A stretch of 64,000 nucleotides of DNA, taken from positions 151,392-215,391 of the forward strand of contig NZ_LGCI01000011.1 of NCBI RefSeq assembly GCF_001281525.1, written 5' to 3'. Below, one piece after another: positions 33,658 to 42,016 of this stretch. The position numbers were made by a program, and so were the translations under genes. The notes under the pieces are model-generated. The model had not been told where the DNA came from. It saw only the letters and a list, made by a program, of their open reading frames with translations, and searched no databases. Each line of letters begins with the position of its first letter. The first letter of the stretch is position 1. Origin of the DNA: Lysinibacillus macroides. Lineage in GTDB: Bacteria > Bacillota > Bacilli > Bacillales_A > Planococcaceae.

Positions 33658-34715
33658 TAAATTTTAAACTTTAGCTTAATAACACCTGTTTCTTTTAATG
33701 CAATAAAGAAAATAATCACGAAAGGTCCGACTAAAAGACCGATAATGCCAAATAGTTTGAGACCAATAAACATAGCAATAAGGGTGGGCAACGTAGATAA
33801 GCCAATATGCTCTCCCATTAGTTTAGGCTCGACTACACGACGAATAATGAGTAAAATAACAGCTAGGATGAATAATTTTACAGAAATCGCTGTGTTTCCC
33901 ATCAATAAATGATAGAGCCCCCATGGAGCCAAAATAATAATAGAACCAAGAAATGGAATAATATCAATAAGCCATATAATGATAGTCATTGTAATAGCGT
34001 ATTTAGGCTGGATTAGCAGTAGCCCGATAAGCGTTACGCCTCCAATAATAAAGCTAACCAATAAGTGTGCCTTCATATAGCCAACTGTTGCATCCTTTAA
34101 GCGGTTTATAATAATTTTTATTTTTTGTGCAGTGTTAGGCTTTAAATAGTTATAGGTCATTTGCTTTAATTTAGGTAAATCTAGCATAAAAAGAAATAGG
34201 GCAATCATATAAACGAGAAGACTGATAAATAGGTTTGGAATCTCAGAAAACAAGGTTGAAACTTTGCTATAATTAAAGAAGTCTAAAAAGGATTCTTCTA
34301 TTTTTTTGATGAAGTCCATTGTAGTGTGTTGAAGCGAGGCACTTACTTCAGGTGGAAAGTCTTCCGTGTATTTAGAAATATTTTCTTGCATATGAAGCCA
34401 CATATCTGATAGCTTGGAAATATAGTAAGGAGCCTGCTTTGATACTAAAATGATTTGCGACATCATCTGTGTAATGGAAAAATAACAAATAACAGAAATT
34501 AGGATAACATTTAATATATAAATAACAGCAACTGCAATTTTTCTCGACATTTTCCATCGTCTTTTAAAGAACATCACCAGTGGCTCTAAGAGAAATGCAC
34601 TAATACCTGCGAGTAGTAAAGGCATAGATACAGGGATGATAAAATAAGCAGCTACACTTAGGGAAAGAATCACAAGTAATCGAAAAAGCCATTTCCTAAT
34701 ATTCAATTTATTCAT
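33657..34715 (-). CDS. AI-2E-family (YtvI-like) membrane protein
   Basis: 352 residues with about eight membrane segments. The family signature is in the second half: IIWLIDIIPFLGSIIILAPWG and VEPKLMGEHIGLSTLPTLIAMFIGLKLFGIIGLLVGP. AI-2E/DUF20 proteins are exporters or channels with varied proposed substrates; the EHIGLSTLPTL form is like B. subtilis YtvI. A polar region (MQENISKYTEDFPPEVSASL) lies outside between TM3 and TM4. AGGTGAG precedes the start. Substrate unknown. Confidence 0.85.
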   Translation of the reverse strand: MNKLNIRKWLFRLLVILSLSVAAYFIIPVSMPLLLAGISAFLLEPLVMFFKRRWKMSRKIAVAVIYILNVILISVICYFSITQMMSQIILVSKQAPYYISKLSDMWLHMQENISKYTEDFPPEVSASLQHTTMDFIKKIEESFLDFFNYSKVSTLFSEIPNLFISLLVYMIALFLFMLDLPKLKQMTYNYLKPNTAQKIKIIINRLKDATVGYMKAHLLVSFIIGGVTLIGLLLIQPKYAITMTIIIWLIDIIPFLGSIIILAPWGLYHLLMGNTAISVKLFILAVILLIIRRVVEPKLMGEHIGLSTLPTLIAMFIGLKLFGIIGLLVGPFVIIFFIALKETGVIKLKFKI

Positions 34716-34805
34716 AAACTCACCTTCTTTGCGACAAAAATTAAGTTAAGTGTACCATAAATAAAAATGTAATAGGTTCTGAAACAATAAAGGTAGGGAT
34801 ATATT

Positions 34806-35360
34806 ATGGAAAAAGAGATTTTGCAACTTTTTAGTAATCTAACAGAGCGTGACCAAGCTACTCAATATGAATCCTATGAGAAATTGCTGAAGATTATGGA
34901 AGAACCTGTGGATTGGACATATGGCGTTTGGGAACAGCTTATTCAAGCTCTTACATATAGCAATCATCATTCTCGCGCACGTGCAGCACAAATTTTATGT
35001 GCTTTAGCTGCTAAAAGTGATCCAGAGGAAAGAGTATTAGAGGATTTTTTAAAAATTTGGGCAGTAACCTATGACGATAAAACAACTACAGCAAGACTTA
35101 CATTACAGGCTATTTGGAAAATTGGTCTAGCAGGTCCAGTACAAAGAGACTTAGTCGTATCATATTTAGCGAAAAGATTTCAAACATGCTTAGACGAGAA
35201 ACATCCAACGCTTATCCGCTATGATATTATTGTATCTTTTAAAAATTTATATGTTGAATTACATGATCCAAAATTATTAGAGATTGCCTATCGTTTAATC
35301 GACGAGGAGCAAGAAATTCAATCTAAAAGAAAATACAAGTCAGCCATCCGTTCAAAGTAA
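34806..35360 (+). CDS. HEAT-repeat-like helical protein
   Basis: 184 residues, all-helical, with antiparallel pairs such as WEQLIQALTYSNHHSRARAAQILCALAAKSD and DKTTTARLTLQAIWKIGLAGP that read as HEAT-type repeats. No catalytic residues or membrane segment. Such proteins are protein-binding scaffolds. AAAGGTAGGG precedes the ATG. Function unknown; no operon partner. Confidence 0.65.
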   Translation: MEKEILQLFSNLTERDQATQYESYEKLLKIMEEPVDWTYGVWEQLIQALTYSNHHSRARAAQILCALAAKSDPEERVLEDFLKIWAVTYDDKTTTARLTLQAIWKIGLAGPVQRDLVVSYLAKRFQTCLDEKHPTLIRYDIIVSFKNLYVELHDPKLLEIAYRLIDEEQEIQSKRKYKSAIRSK

Positions 35361-35498
35361 TGAGATGGTTTTTTTATTGCCATGAATAAACAAGGTAAAT
35401 ATTACTTTGTATTAATATTTCTGTATTTTCTACTTGTTCTCTAATGGCGATGTGGTATGATAAGTTTGTAATACATCACTTTCTAAGGAGGTGAAAAA

Positions 35499-35687
35499 AT
35501 GAAGCGAAAATGGGGCTTGTTAATTGGTTTTACTTTTGTAGCAGGTGTAGCAGTTGGTTTTAATGCAAATGATGCAGAAACACAGCAAGAAAAAGCGCAG
35601 CATGGTCAAGAGTCTTGGATTCAAACTAATGATTCTTCATCAACTGACATTGCACGTAGCGTGAAACGTCCTTCGATTTTGTCATAA
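35499..35687 (+). CDS. Small exported peptide
   Basis: 62 residues, excellent ribosome site (AAGGAGGTG). Basic start MKRK, a hydrophobic segment (WGLLIGFTFVAGVAVGFNA), then a short polar tail rich in Gln, Ser and Asp, ending IARSVKRPSILS. It could be a secreted peptide, a one-helix membrane peptide, or a Phr-type precursor, but no Rap gene is adjacent. The duplicated block begins 16 bp after its stop. Confidence 0.65.
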   Translation: MKRKWGLLIGFTFVAGVAVGFNANDAETQQEKAQHGQESWIQTNDSSSTDIARSVKRPSILS

Positions 35688-35913
35688 ATTTATCAATGAT
35701 ATCACTAGTGAAAAAGGAAAATTGAATTTTCTCTTTTTTTATAGTTGAATATTACTTTTTAGTAATATAAAATAAAATTAGAAAGAGCTGCCAACGTAGT
35801 AATATAGGTACTTGGACAAAATAAATATTGTTTATTTTTATAGTATTATATTACTTTATAATAATATAAAAAGAGGCAGCCTTTTAATTTTTTTGAAAGC
35901 GAGGTGAGCAGCG

Positions 35914-35979
35914 ATGATGTACCCACCGTCACCATCAATTCCTCAGGATCTTAAACGAGGCTCAGGCATTGGAAGGTAA
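35914..35979 (+). CDS. Possible micropeptide within the left-copy insertion
   Basis: 21 codons starting at tandem ATG codons five bases after GAGGTGAG: MMYPPSPSIPQDLKRGSGIG then Arg and stop. The reading frame lies entirely inside the segment missing from the right copy. Proline-rich and basic, no known family. It may not be translated. Confidence 0.3.
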   Translation: MMYPPSPSIPQDLKRGSGIGR

Positions 35980-35990
35980 GATGAAAAGTA

Positions 35991-36104
35991 ATGGCAGGAT
36001 GAGGAATTGATGTATATTGGGCGTATAGAAATAAGCGTAAAATAGCATTGCTTCCGCCACCTGCCGATACATCTCATCGGAACAATGTACGTAGTAGAAA
36101 ATAA
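35991..36104 (+). pseudogene. 37-codon micro-ORF, left copy, TGA at codon 4
   Basis: Reads MAG, TGA, then GIDVYWAYRNKRKIALLPPP and onward to RSRK and TAA. It aligns without gaps to the right-copy ORF at 40075-40188 (shared NKRK, AL, PPA, T, RK). A single in-frame TGA replaces the Gly of the other copy. Conserved length and frame suggest it was recently coding. Confidence 0.5.
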
Positions 36105-36141
36105 GTAGCTAACTAACAACCGCTACAAAATGTATTATTTG

Positions 36142-36169
36142 AAGGTCTGGCTTATTGAGTCAGGCCTTA
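36142..36169 (+). promoter_or_regulatory. Conserved hairpin, left copy
   Basis: AAGGTCTGG / TCAGGCCTT around CTTATTGAG, sequence-identical in the right copy at 40226-40253. No T run, so its role as terminator or leader structure is open. Confidence 0.45.
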
Positions 36170-36277
36170 AGTTATTGGAATTTTACTAGGAAAGGATGCT
36201 TATGGTGCATAAATCTTTGCTCTATATCATGCCTCCATGTAACAACAAAACTACTATAGAAAGAAAGGAGATTCTAC

Positions 36278-39200
36278 ATGCAACGAAAAACAAAACAAGC
36301 CCTGGCGTTTATAGCAATTGTTGCCTTGTTTATGCAAACGCTATTTGGTAGTTTACCAGCCATGGCAACAGGAAATCTGTCCCCCTTGCATATCACAATG
36401 ACAACAAACGGACAACCATATAATGAAGGGGACACTGCCACAAGCCCTGTAGAAGTACAGGTAACAACGACCTCTGGCGATAGCGCAGGAATTGAAATTT
36501 CACAAGATGCGCGCACAACATGGCAGCCCTTTGACGATACACAGCCATTGGTTATCACAGAGGAAGGCAAGCATGAGCTATGGTTCCGCCTAGCAGATGT
36601 GGAGGAAAGACGTATTATCAAAATTGGTTCGCAGCTAGCGCAACCTTTGCGAATGACAAGTGCGATTATTTATGTTACAGAAGATGGAAATGGAAATAAA
36701 GATGGCACAAGCTGGACAGATGCTTTTGGAGATTTGCAGGAGGCACTTGTTGAAGCATCTACTATGGCACAACCTGTACAAATTTGGGTGGCAGCAGGCA
36801 CATATAAACCGACAGAGCAAATAGATTCAAGTGACCCACGTACTGCGACCTTCCAAATGCAAAATAATGTAGCGATTTATGGTGGCTTTGATGGAACAGA
36901 AATTAATTTAGCAGCACGTGATTGGGAAAATAATGAAACGATTTTAAGCGGTGATATTGGGACAGTAGGTGATAACACCGATAATGTCTACCATGTATTT
37001 TATCATCCCGCTGGCTTGGATTTAGATGAAACAGCGATTTTAGATGGTGTAACTATTAAAGAAGGAAATGCAGATATCAATTCAGATGAACTACAGGATC
37101 CGATAGATATAGATGATCCAGATGATCCACATAATTATGGAGGCGGTATGCACAATAATGGTGGTAGCCCAACACTACAGAATGTGACGTTTGAGAGTAA
37201 CACAGCAAATGCAGGAGGTGGCGTGTACAATGCGAGTAGTAGTCCAACGCTAAAAAATGTAACGTTCAGTAACAATGAAGTAGATTGGCAAGGCGGCGGT
37301 ATGGTCAATGAGGCTAATAGTACCCCAATACTAACAGAAGTGATATTTGAGAGTAACATAGCGGATTTGGGAGGTGGCATGGCCAATGAGGAGAGTAACC
37401 CGACGCTAACAGAAGTGACGTTTAAGAGCAACATTGCATATGTCGGAGGCGGTGGCATGTACAATGAGCCTAATAGTAGCCCAACGCTAACGAAAGTGAC
37501 GTTTGAGAGTAACGAAGCAGCTTTGGGAGGTGGCATGTTTAATGGGGGTAAGAGTAGCCCAACACTAACGGAAGTGACGTTCAGTAGCAACGTAGCATTT
37601 TTCGAAGGCGGCGGCATGTTCAATATGTCTAATAGTACCCCAACACTAACGGAAGTGACATTTGATAAAAATACAGCAGAGAGTGGCGGCGGTATGTACA
37701 ATGAGAATAGTAGCCCAGCGCTAACGGGAGTGACGTTCAGTAGCAACACAGCAGCAAATGAAGGAGGCGGCATGTACAATCTGGGCAGTAGCCCAATGTT
37801 AACGAATGTGATATTCAGTAGCAACACAGCGGAATTGGGCGGCGGCATGTACAATGAGGAGTTTATCCCAGCTGATAGTAATAGCCCAATTGAGGAGAGT
37901 AGCCCAATGCTAATTAATGTCACAATGAGTGGCAATGAAACAAAATCAGCGAATAAAGGCAGTATCTATGGTGGTAATCCCCGAATATCCAATAGTATCA
38001 TTGTTGGTAATAATAATGGAGAACCAGCACTTCATTCAGACGTTATAGGTACGATTGAAAATAGCTTATTGGATGTAGAGGAAAGTGGGACGGTTGTAGC
38101 GAAATTTCATGCGAATGGAGATATACAAACCGAAACATATACACCTACAGACATCTTTTTAGATCCAGCTAATCAAGACTATCGACTAAAAATAAAATCA
38201 CCAGCTATTGATAAAGGAAATACAACGACTTATAAAGATATAGAAAAAGAGCTACTAGACAGGGCTTCAACCGAGGAACTAAAGGGGATACTAAGCAGGG
38301 CACTACAGACAGACCTAGCGGAGAGACCACGTATCCAAGGAAGAGCTATTGATTTAGGCGCATATGAGGCTACTACTTATTACGTAGACTACCATCCAAA
38401 TAATGCAATGAATGGTACAGTGCCAAAAGATGACCAAATATATGAAGAAAATGATGAAGTGACAGTGCAAGGCAATAGTGGTGATCTGACAAGAGTAGGC
38501 TATACATTTGCCGATTGGAACACGCAAGTAGATGGGAAAGGAACATCATACAAAGCAAATGATACGTTTCGAGTGACAACGAATACCACACTGTATGCCC
38601 AATGGATAACGAATAACTATACAGTAACCTTTGAACCCAATGGTGGTAGTGATGTTGCCGAACAACAGGTTCCATATAATGAGAGGGTAATTGAACCACC
38701 TATGCCAAGCAAACAAGGTCATACATTTGTTGGCTGGTATAAGGATTCAAGGTTCACAATGAAATGGGATTTTACGGCAGATGTTGTAACTGAGGCGATT
38801 ACATTGTATGCCAAGTGGCAAGTCAATTCAAATCCACCACCAGCAGATGGGGGCAGTAATACGACACCTATCTCAAATGACAATTCGCCATCTGAAAAGG
38901 TAAAAATCACCTTGCATACAAATGGTGGCACAGCGATTGCACCAATTGATATTGCCTATAATACAAAAATTAGTGACTTACCTGTCCCAACAAGGGAAGG
39001 CTATCGCTTTGATGGCTGGTATCAGGATGAGGAATTAACAAAGCCATGGGCAGCGGATACGGTGCTGCGTGAAAATATTTCGCTCTATGCCAAATGGACG
39101 GCAATGCCTGTAGAAGAGCCTGAACCACCGCAAGAGCCACAACCTGAACCACCAAAGCTAACCGTGACGTTTAGCGATATCGAACGCCATTGGGCAAAAG

Positions 39201-39685
39201 AAATGATTGAGGAGCTAGCGACAGAAGGCATTATTCAAGGCTTTGAGGACGGTACTTTCCGACCGAATGAATCGATTAGCCGCATGCATGTCGCAGCATT
39301 ACTCACAAGAGCATTTTCTTTTGAACAAGTAAGAGAAGGTAATGATTTCAAGGATGTTTCTCCAACTCATCCTTATTATAAAGCCATCATGGCCCTACAG
39401 CAGGCGGGTATTGTGGATGGGACAAATGGTGCGTTCCTGCCAAACGAAAGGATGACAAGAGCACAATTGGCAAAGGTGCTAGTAGGTTTAATGGGACGAA
39501 CACCTGAAGGTATAAGTTCTTTTGCGGATGTAGACCAGAAGCATTGGAGTGCAGGCTATATTGCGGTGTTAGAGCAAGAAGGTATTGCACTTGGAGATAA
39601 TGGTAAATTCCGACCGAATGACCCTGTTACACGTGCACAGTTTATTACATTTTTATATCGTGTGATACAAACAGTAGATAAGTAA
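36278..39685 (+). CDS. Large SLH-anchored surface protein with beta-helix and InlB-type repeats
   Basis: 1135 residues, AAAGGAG before the ATG. Signal peptide (ALAFIAIVALFMQTLFGSLP, cut near AMA). Residues about 125-285 hold the start of a right-handed beta-helix (DGNGNKDGTSWTDAFGDLQEAL). Residues about 287-567 hold ten GGGMxN...SSPTLTxVTFxSN rungs of about 25 residues each. Three InlB/Flg_new-type repeats follow near 697-770, 779-848 and 873-945 (GYTFADWNTQ, GHTFVGWYKD, GYRFDGWYQD). A Pro/Glu linker leads to three SLH domains from about 963, each with FxD, HW or HPYY, and FRPN or FLPN. SLH domains bind pyruvylated wall polymer. Probable adhesin or surface layer component; flanked by duplicated blocks. 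Confidence 0.92.
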   Translation: MQRKTKQALAFIAIVALFMQTLFGSLPAMATGNLSPLHITMTTNGQPYNEGDTATSPVEVQVTTTSGDSAGIEISQDARTTWQPFDDTQPLVITEEGKHELWFRLADVEERRIIKIGSQLAQPLRMTSAIIYVTEDGNGNKDGTSWTDAFGDLQEALVEASTMAQPVQIWVAAGTYKPTEQIDSSDPRTATFQMQNNVAIYGGFDGTEINLAARDWENNETILSGDIGTVGDNTDNVYHVFYHPAGLDLDETAILDGVTIKEGNADINSDELQDPIDIDDPDDPHNYGGGMHNNGGSPTLQNVTFESNTANAGGGVYNASSSPTLKNVTFSNNEVDWQGGGMVNEANSTPILTEVIFESNIADLGGGMANEESNPTLTEVTFKSNIAYVGGGGMYNEPNSSPTLTKVTFESNEAALGGGMFNGGKSSPTLTEVTFSSNVAFFEGGGMFNMSNSTPTLTEVTFDKNTAESGGGMYNENSSPALTGVTFSSNTAANEGGGMYNLGSSPMLTNVIFSSNTAELGGGMYNEEFIPADSNSPIEESSPMLINVTMSGNETKSANKGSIYGGNPRISNSIIVGNNNGEPALHSDVIGTIENSLLDVEESGTVVAKFHANGDIQTETYTPTDIFLDPANQDYRLKIKSPAIDKGNTTTYKDIEKELLDRASTEELKGILSRALQTDLAERPRIQGRAIDLGAYEATTYYVDYHPNNAMNGTVPKDDQIYEENDEVTVQGNSGDLTRVGYTFADWNTQVDGKGTSYKANDTFRVTTNTTLYAQWITNNYTVTFEPNGGSDVAEQQVPYNERVIEPPMPSKQGHTFVGWYKDSRFTMKWDFTADVVTEAITLYAKWQVNSNPPPADGGSNTTPISNDNSPSEKVKITLHTNGGTAIAPIDIAYNTKISDLPVPTREGYRFDGWYQDEELTKPWAADTVLRENISLYAKWTAMPVEEPEPPQEPQPEPPKLTVTFSDIERHWAKEMIEELATEGIIQGFEDGTFRPNESISRMHVAALLTRAFSFEQVREGNDFKDVSPTHPYYKAIMALQQAGIVDGTNGAFLPNERMTRAQLAKVLVGLMGRTPEGISSFADVDQKHWSAGYIAVLEQEGIALGDNGKFRPNDPVTRAQFITFLYRVIQTVDK
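37139..37980 (+). repeat. Intragenic tandem repeat coding for beta-helix rungs
   Basis: About ten units of roughly 69-81 bp (the last longer) with recurring GGCGGCATGT and AGTAGCCCAACGCTAAC modules within the surface-protein gene. Prone to slippage, so copy number may vary between strains. Confidence 0.85.
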
Positions 39686-40074
39686 GGTATAACAAAATAT
39701 AAATAATTTAGCCCCTTATAATATTAATTCTATTGCTAATACTGAAAGGGAGATTTTGTTCATACTAGATATGTCCCTCGATTTGGTTATTGATTAGCCT
39801 AAATAACGTCACTAGTGAAAAAATTAAATTTTCTCTTTTTTATAGTTGAATATTACTTTTTAGTAACATAAAATAAGGTTAGAAAGAAATACCTATCATC
39901 ATTGCTATTCAATTGATTGAATAAGAGAGAATCAGGAAAAAGAATTGCTGCAACCATATAGTAATATAGGTGCTTGGGTAAAATAAATATTATTTATTTT
40001 TATAGCACTATATTACTTATAAATAATATAAATTGAGGCAGCTTTTTAATTTATTGAAAGTGAGGTGAAAAGTA

Positions 40075-40188
40075 ATGGCGGGTGGAAGGGCTGCTGCATA
40101 TTGAGTGTATACAAATAAGCGTAAAGTAGCGCTGTATCTACCGCCTGCAAATACACCTTATGGAGATACTGTATGCAGGAGAAAATAA
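40075..40188 (+). pseudogene. 37-codon micro-ORF, right copy, TGA at codon 10
   Basis: GAGGTGAAAAGTA precedes the ATG. Reads MAGGRAAAY, TGA, VYTNKRKVALYLPPANTPYG and onward to CRRK and TAA. The TGA stands where the left copy has TGG (Trp). Same length as the left copy, no indels. Confidence 0.5.
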
Positions 40189-40225
40189 GTAGCTAAATAG
40201 TAGCTGTTACAAAGCGTATTATTTT

Positions 40226-40253
40226 AAGGTCTGGCTTATTGAGTCAGGCCTTA
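40226..40253 (+). promoter_or_regulatory. Conserved hairpin, right copy
   Basis: Same AAGGTCTGG / TCAGGCCTT hairpin as at 36142, here 35 bp before the ABC ATPase start, where it could act as a leader structure. Confidence 0.45.
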
Positions 40254-40288
40254 AATTATAGGAATTTTACTAGGAAAGGCTGTTTACG

Positions 40289-41227
40289 ATGCTTAAACCA
40301 GTGTATGAGTTGGAAAATGTAACCCTTTACTATAAAAAAGGTAAGTTTAAAGCAAATGATGATATTTCACTAACGATCTATCAAGGAGAAATTATTGGGA
40401 TATTGGGTCCGAATGGGGCAGGGAAAACAACGTTGATTAAGCAAATGATTGGTCAATTAGCACCAACAAGAGGGTCAGTGAAATTTCGGGGATATGAGGT
40501 GTCACGACATGTAAAGGATGTTATTCAACAAATTGCTTATTATTCACAGGAGACCTTTGCCTTATCATTTTTAAAAACAAAAGAAGCTCTTTATTTTACA
40601 GGCAGACTAAAAGGGCTATCTAAAAAGGAGGCTAAGCAACAGACGGATGCTATTTTGCAACGATTAGGGATGTACGAATATCGGGATAAAATATTATCGA
40701 AGCTTTCTGGTGGGCAGCGACGGCTCATTAGCTTTGGCACAACATTGATTGGCCAGGCATCTGTAATGATTTTAGATGAACCTACAAATGAATTGGATCC
40801 ATTAAAGCGAAAATTAGTATGGGATATTATTCGTGAGCTAAATCAAAAAGGCACGACGATTATTTTAGTGACCCATAATATTTTAGAAGCTGAGAAGGTT
40901 GTGCATCGTGTAGCTGTTGTAGATCATGGCAAGCTTTTAGCGCTTGATCATATCGAAAATTTGAAGAAAAGAGTGGACCAAAGAATGCGTGTTGAAATTT
41001 ATGCGCAGGAGGCTGCTGTTCAAAAAATCCGAGATCGGCTGAAGGCTTTTGGCAATGTCGAAATAGTGGAGGATGCAAAGCTCACAATGGCACTTGAAAA
41101 AAGTGCTGTCCGTACAGTGATTGACATTATTCAGGATGAGTCTTTAAACATTAACCAGTATTCATTACTACCCCCAAGCCTAGAGGATGTCTATTCAATG
41201 CTCCAAAAGCAGCGGGGAGGCGAATAG
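40289..41227 (+). CDS. ABC transporter ATP-binding protein
   Basis: 312 residues. Walker A GPNGAGKTTLIKQM near residue 42, Q-loop YYSQETFAL, signature KLSGGQRRLISFG, Walker B VMILDEPTNELDP, switch His VTHNILEAE. The C-terminal extension of about 80 residues (HIENLKKRVDQRMRVEIYAQ) is typical of DrrA/CcmA-type exporter ATPases. It pairs with the permease starting four bases after its stop. Substrate unknown; drug or polysaccharide export is possible. Confidence 0.9.
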   Translation: MLKPVYELENVTLYYKKGKFKANDDISLTIYQGEIIGILGPNGAGKTTLIKQMIGQLAPTRGSVKFRGYEVSRHVKDVIQQIAYYSQETFALSFLKTKEALYFTGRLKGLSKKEAKQQTDAILQRLGMYEYRDKILSKLSGGQRRLISFGTTLIGQASVMILDEPTNELDPLKRKLVWDIIRELNQKGTTIILVTHNILEAEKVVHRVAVVDHGKLLALDHIENLKKRVDQRMRVEIYAQEAAVQKIRDRLKAFGNVEIVEDAKLTMALEKSAVRTVIDIIQDESLNINQYSLLPPSLEDVYSMLQKQRGGE

Positions 41228-41230
41228 TGC

Positions 41231-41992
41231 ATGAGAACAATGAATGTTTTTACACAATTTTTTGTTGAGTTAGTTATTCTTTTTCGAATCCAAATTGCCA
41301 TTGTGCGGCATCAATTGCTATGGATTATTGCGATGTCTGCCATTTTTCCGATCGTTACGTTAATTTTTATGGAATTTTTACTTGGAGAAACAAATCCAGA
41401 GCAATTGGCACGCTTAATTATCGGCAATATGATTTTTAGTATTTTACTAATGGGCATGAATATTTTAGGGCAGGATATCTCCTATCAAAAATTTGGAGGC
41501 TATTTTACTTATTATTCATCACTGCCCATTCGTAAGATGAATTTTATTTTGTCTTTGTTATTTTATGGTATTTTAACGTCGTCGCCATCCTTTATTATTG
41601 TCTTTACTTTAGGTCAGCGAATTTATGGCGTGGATTTGCATTTTGAATGGTTACTGTTGCCAATTTCCTTCCTAGCTATTTTTAGTGTTGTTGGGATTGG
41701 TGTATTAATGGGCTTTTTATCGCCAAATCCTCAATTTACAAATGTTGTTGCACAGTTCCTCTTGATGTTTGTTACTTTTTTGACACCTGTAATGATTGAA
41801 CTCAAAGACTTGCCTGTTATTCTTCAATGGATTTCCTATGTACTGCCGACAACGTATGTTGCAAATGTATTGCACAGTATGTTAACGGTTGGCTGGACGG
41901 AATCTACCTTAGGAGAGGTGCTGATTTTAATTATTTTTTCCTGTGCTTCCTATTTATTAATAAGTAAAAAAATACATTGGCGTGTGCAATAG
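41231..41992 (+). CDS. ABC-2-type transporter permease
   Basis: 253 residues with six membrane segments and the ABC-2 pattern: NMIFSILLMGMNILGQDISYQ near the coupling helix, then LPIRKMNFILSLLFYG and VVAQFLLMFVTFLTPVMIEL followed by LPTTYVANVL. Membrane partner of the ATPase at 40289. The next gene (M29 peptidase) is 25 bp downstream, so they may be co-transcribed. Confidence 0.87.
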   Translation: MRTMNVFTQFFVELVILFRIQIAIVRHQLLWIIAMSAIFPIVTLIFMEFLLGETNPEQLARLIIGNMIFSILLMGMNILGQDISYQKFGGYFTYYSSLPIRKMNFILSLLFYGILTSSPSFIIVFTLGQRIYGVDLHFEWLLLPISFLAIFSVVGIGVLMGFLSPNPQFTNVVAQFLLMFVTFLTPVMIELKDLPVILQWISYVLPTTYVANVLHSMLTVGWTESTLGEVLILIIFSCASYLLISKKIHWRVQ

Positions 41993-42016
41993 AATAAATA
42001 ATAGGAGTTTTATAGA

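Larger units (their letters stand above)
35703..36210 (+). repeat. Flanking duplicated block, left copy
   Basis: Aligns with 39810-40290 over its whole length. Shared segments include CACTAGTGAAAAA, TTATAGTTGAATATTACTTT, TAGTAATATAGG, TAAAATAAATATT, ATAAGCGTAAA, AAAATAAGTAGCTAA, a hairpin GGTCTGGCTTATTGAGTCAGG and GGAATTTTACTAGGAAAGG. The left copy alone has about 77 extra bases (35907-35983). The two copies bracket the SLH surface-protein gene. A weak hairpin at its start may terminate the small peptide transcript. Confidence 0.85.
39810..40290 (+). repeat. Flanking duplicated block, right copy
   Basis: Diverged direct repeat of 35703-36210. It lacks the 77-base insertion but has about 70 extra bases after AGAAAGAAAT near its start. 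It ends in the ATG region of the ABC ATPase at 40289. In the left copy the aligned bases read GTGCATAAATC and no ATPase follows. Confidence 0.85.

Noticed and set aside
35991..36104. Selenocysteine at the TGA codons of the micro-ORFs
   Set aside because: The TGAs occupy different codons in the two copies and align with Gly and Trp, which is not expected for a functional selenocysteine.
37135..37935. Long open frame on the minus strand opposite the surface-protein repeats
   Set aside because: It is the antisense shadow of a codon-biased tandem repeat; the translation is a repetitive Leu/Pro/Ser string with no ribosome site.
37139..37980. CRISPR-like repetitive pattern
   Set aside because: Repeats are in-frame, degenerate and contiguous, with no unique spacers; they encode beta-helix rungs.
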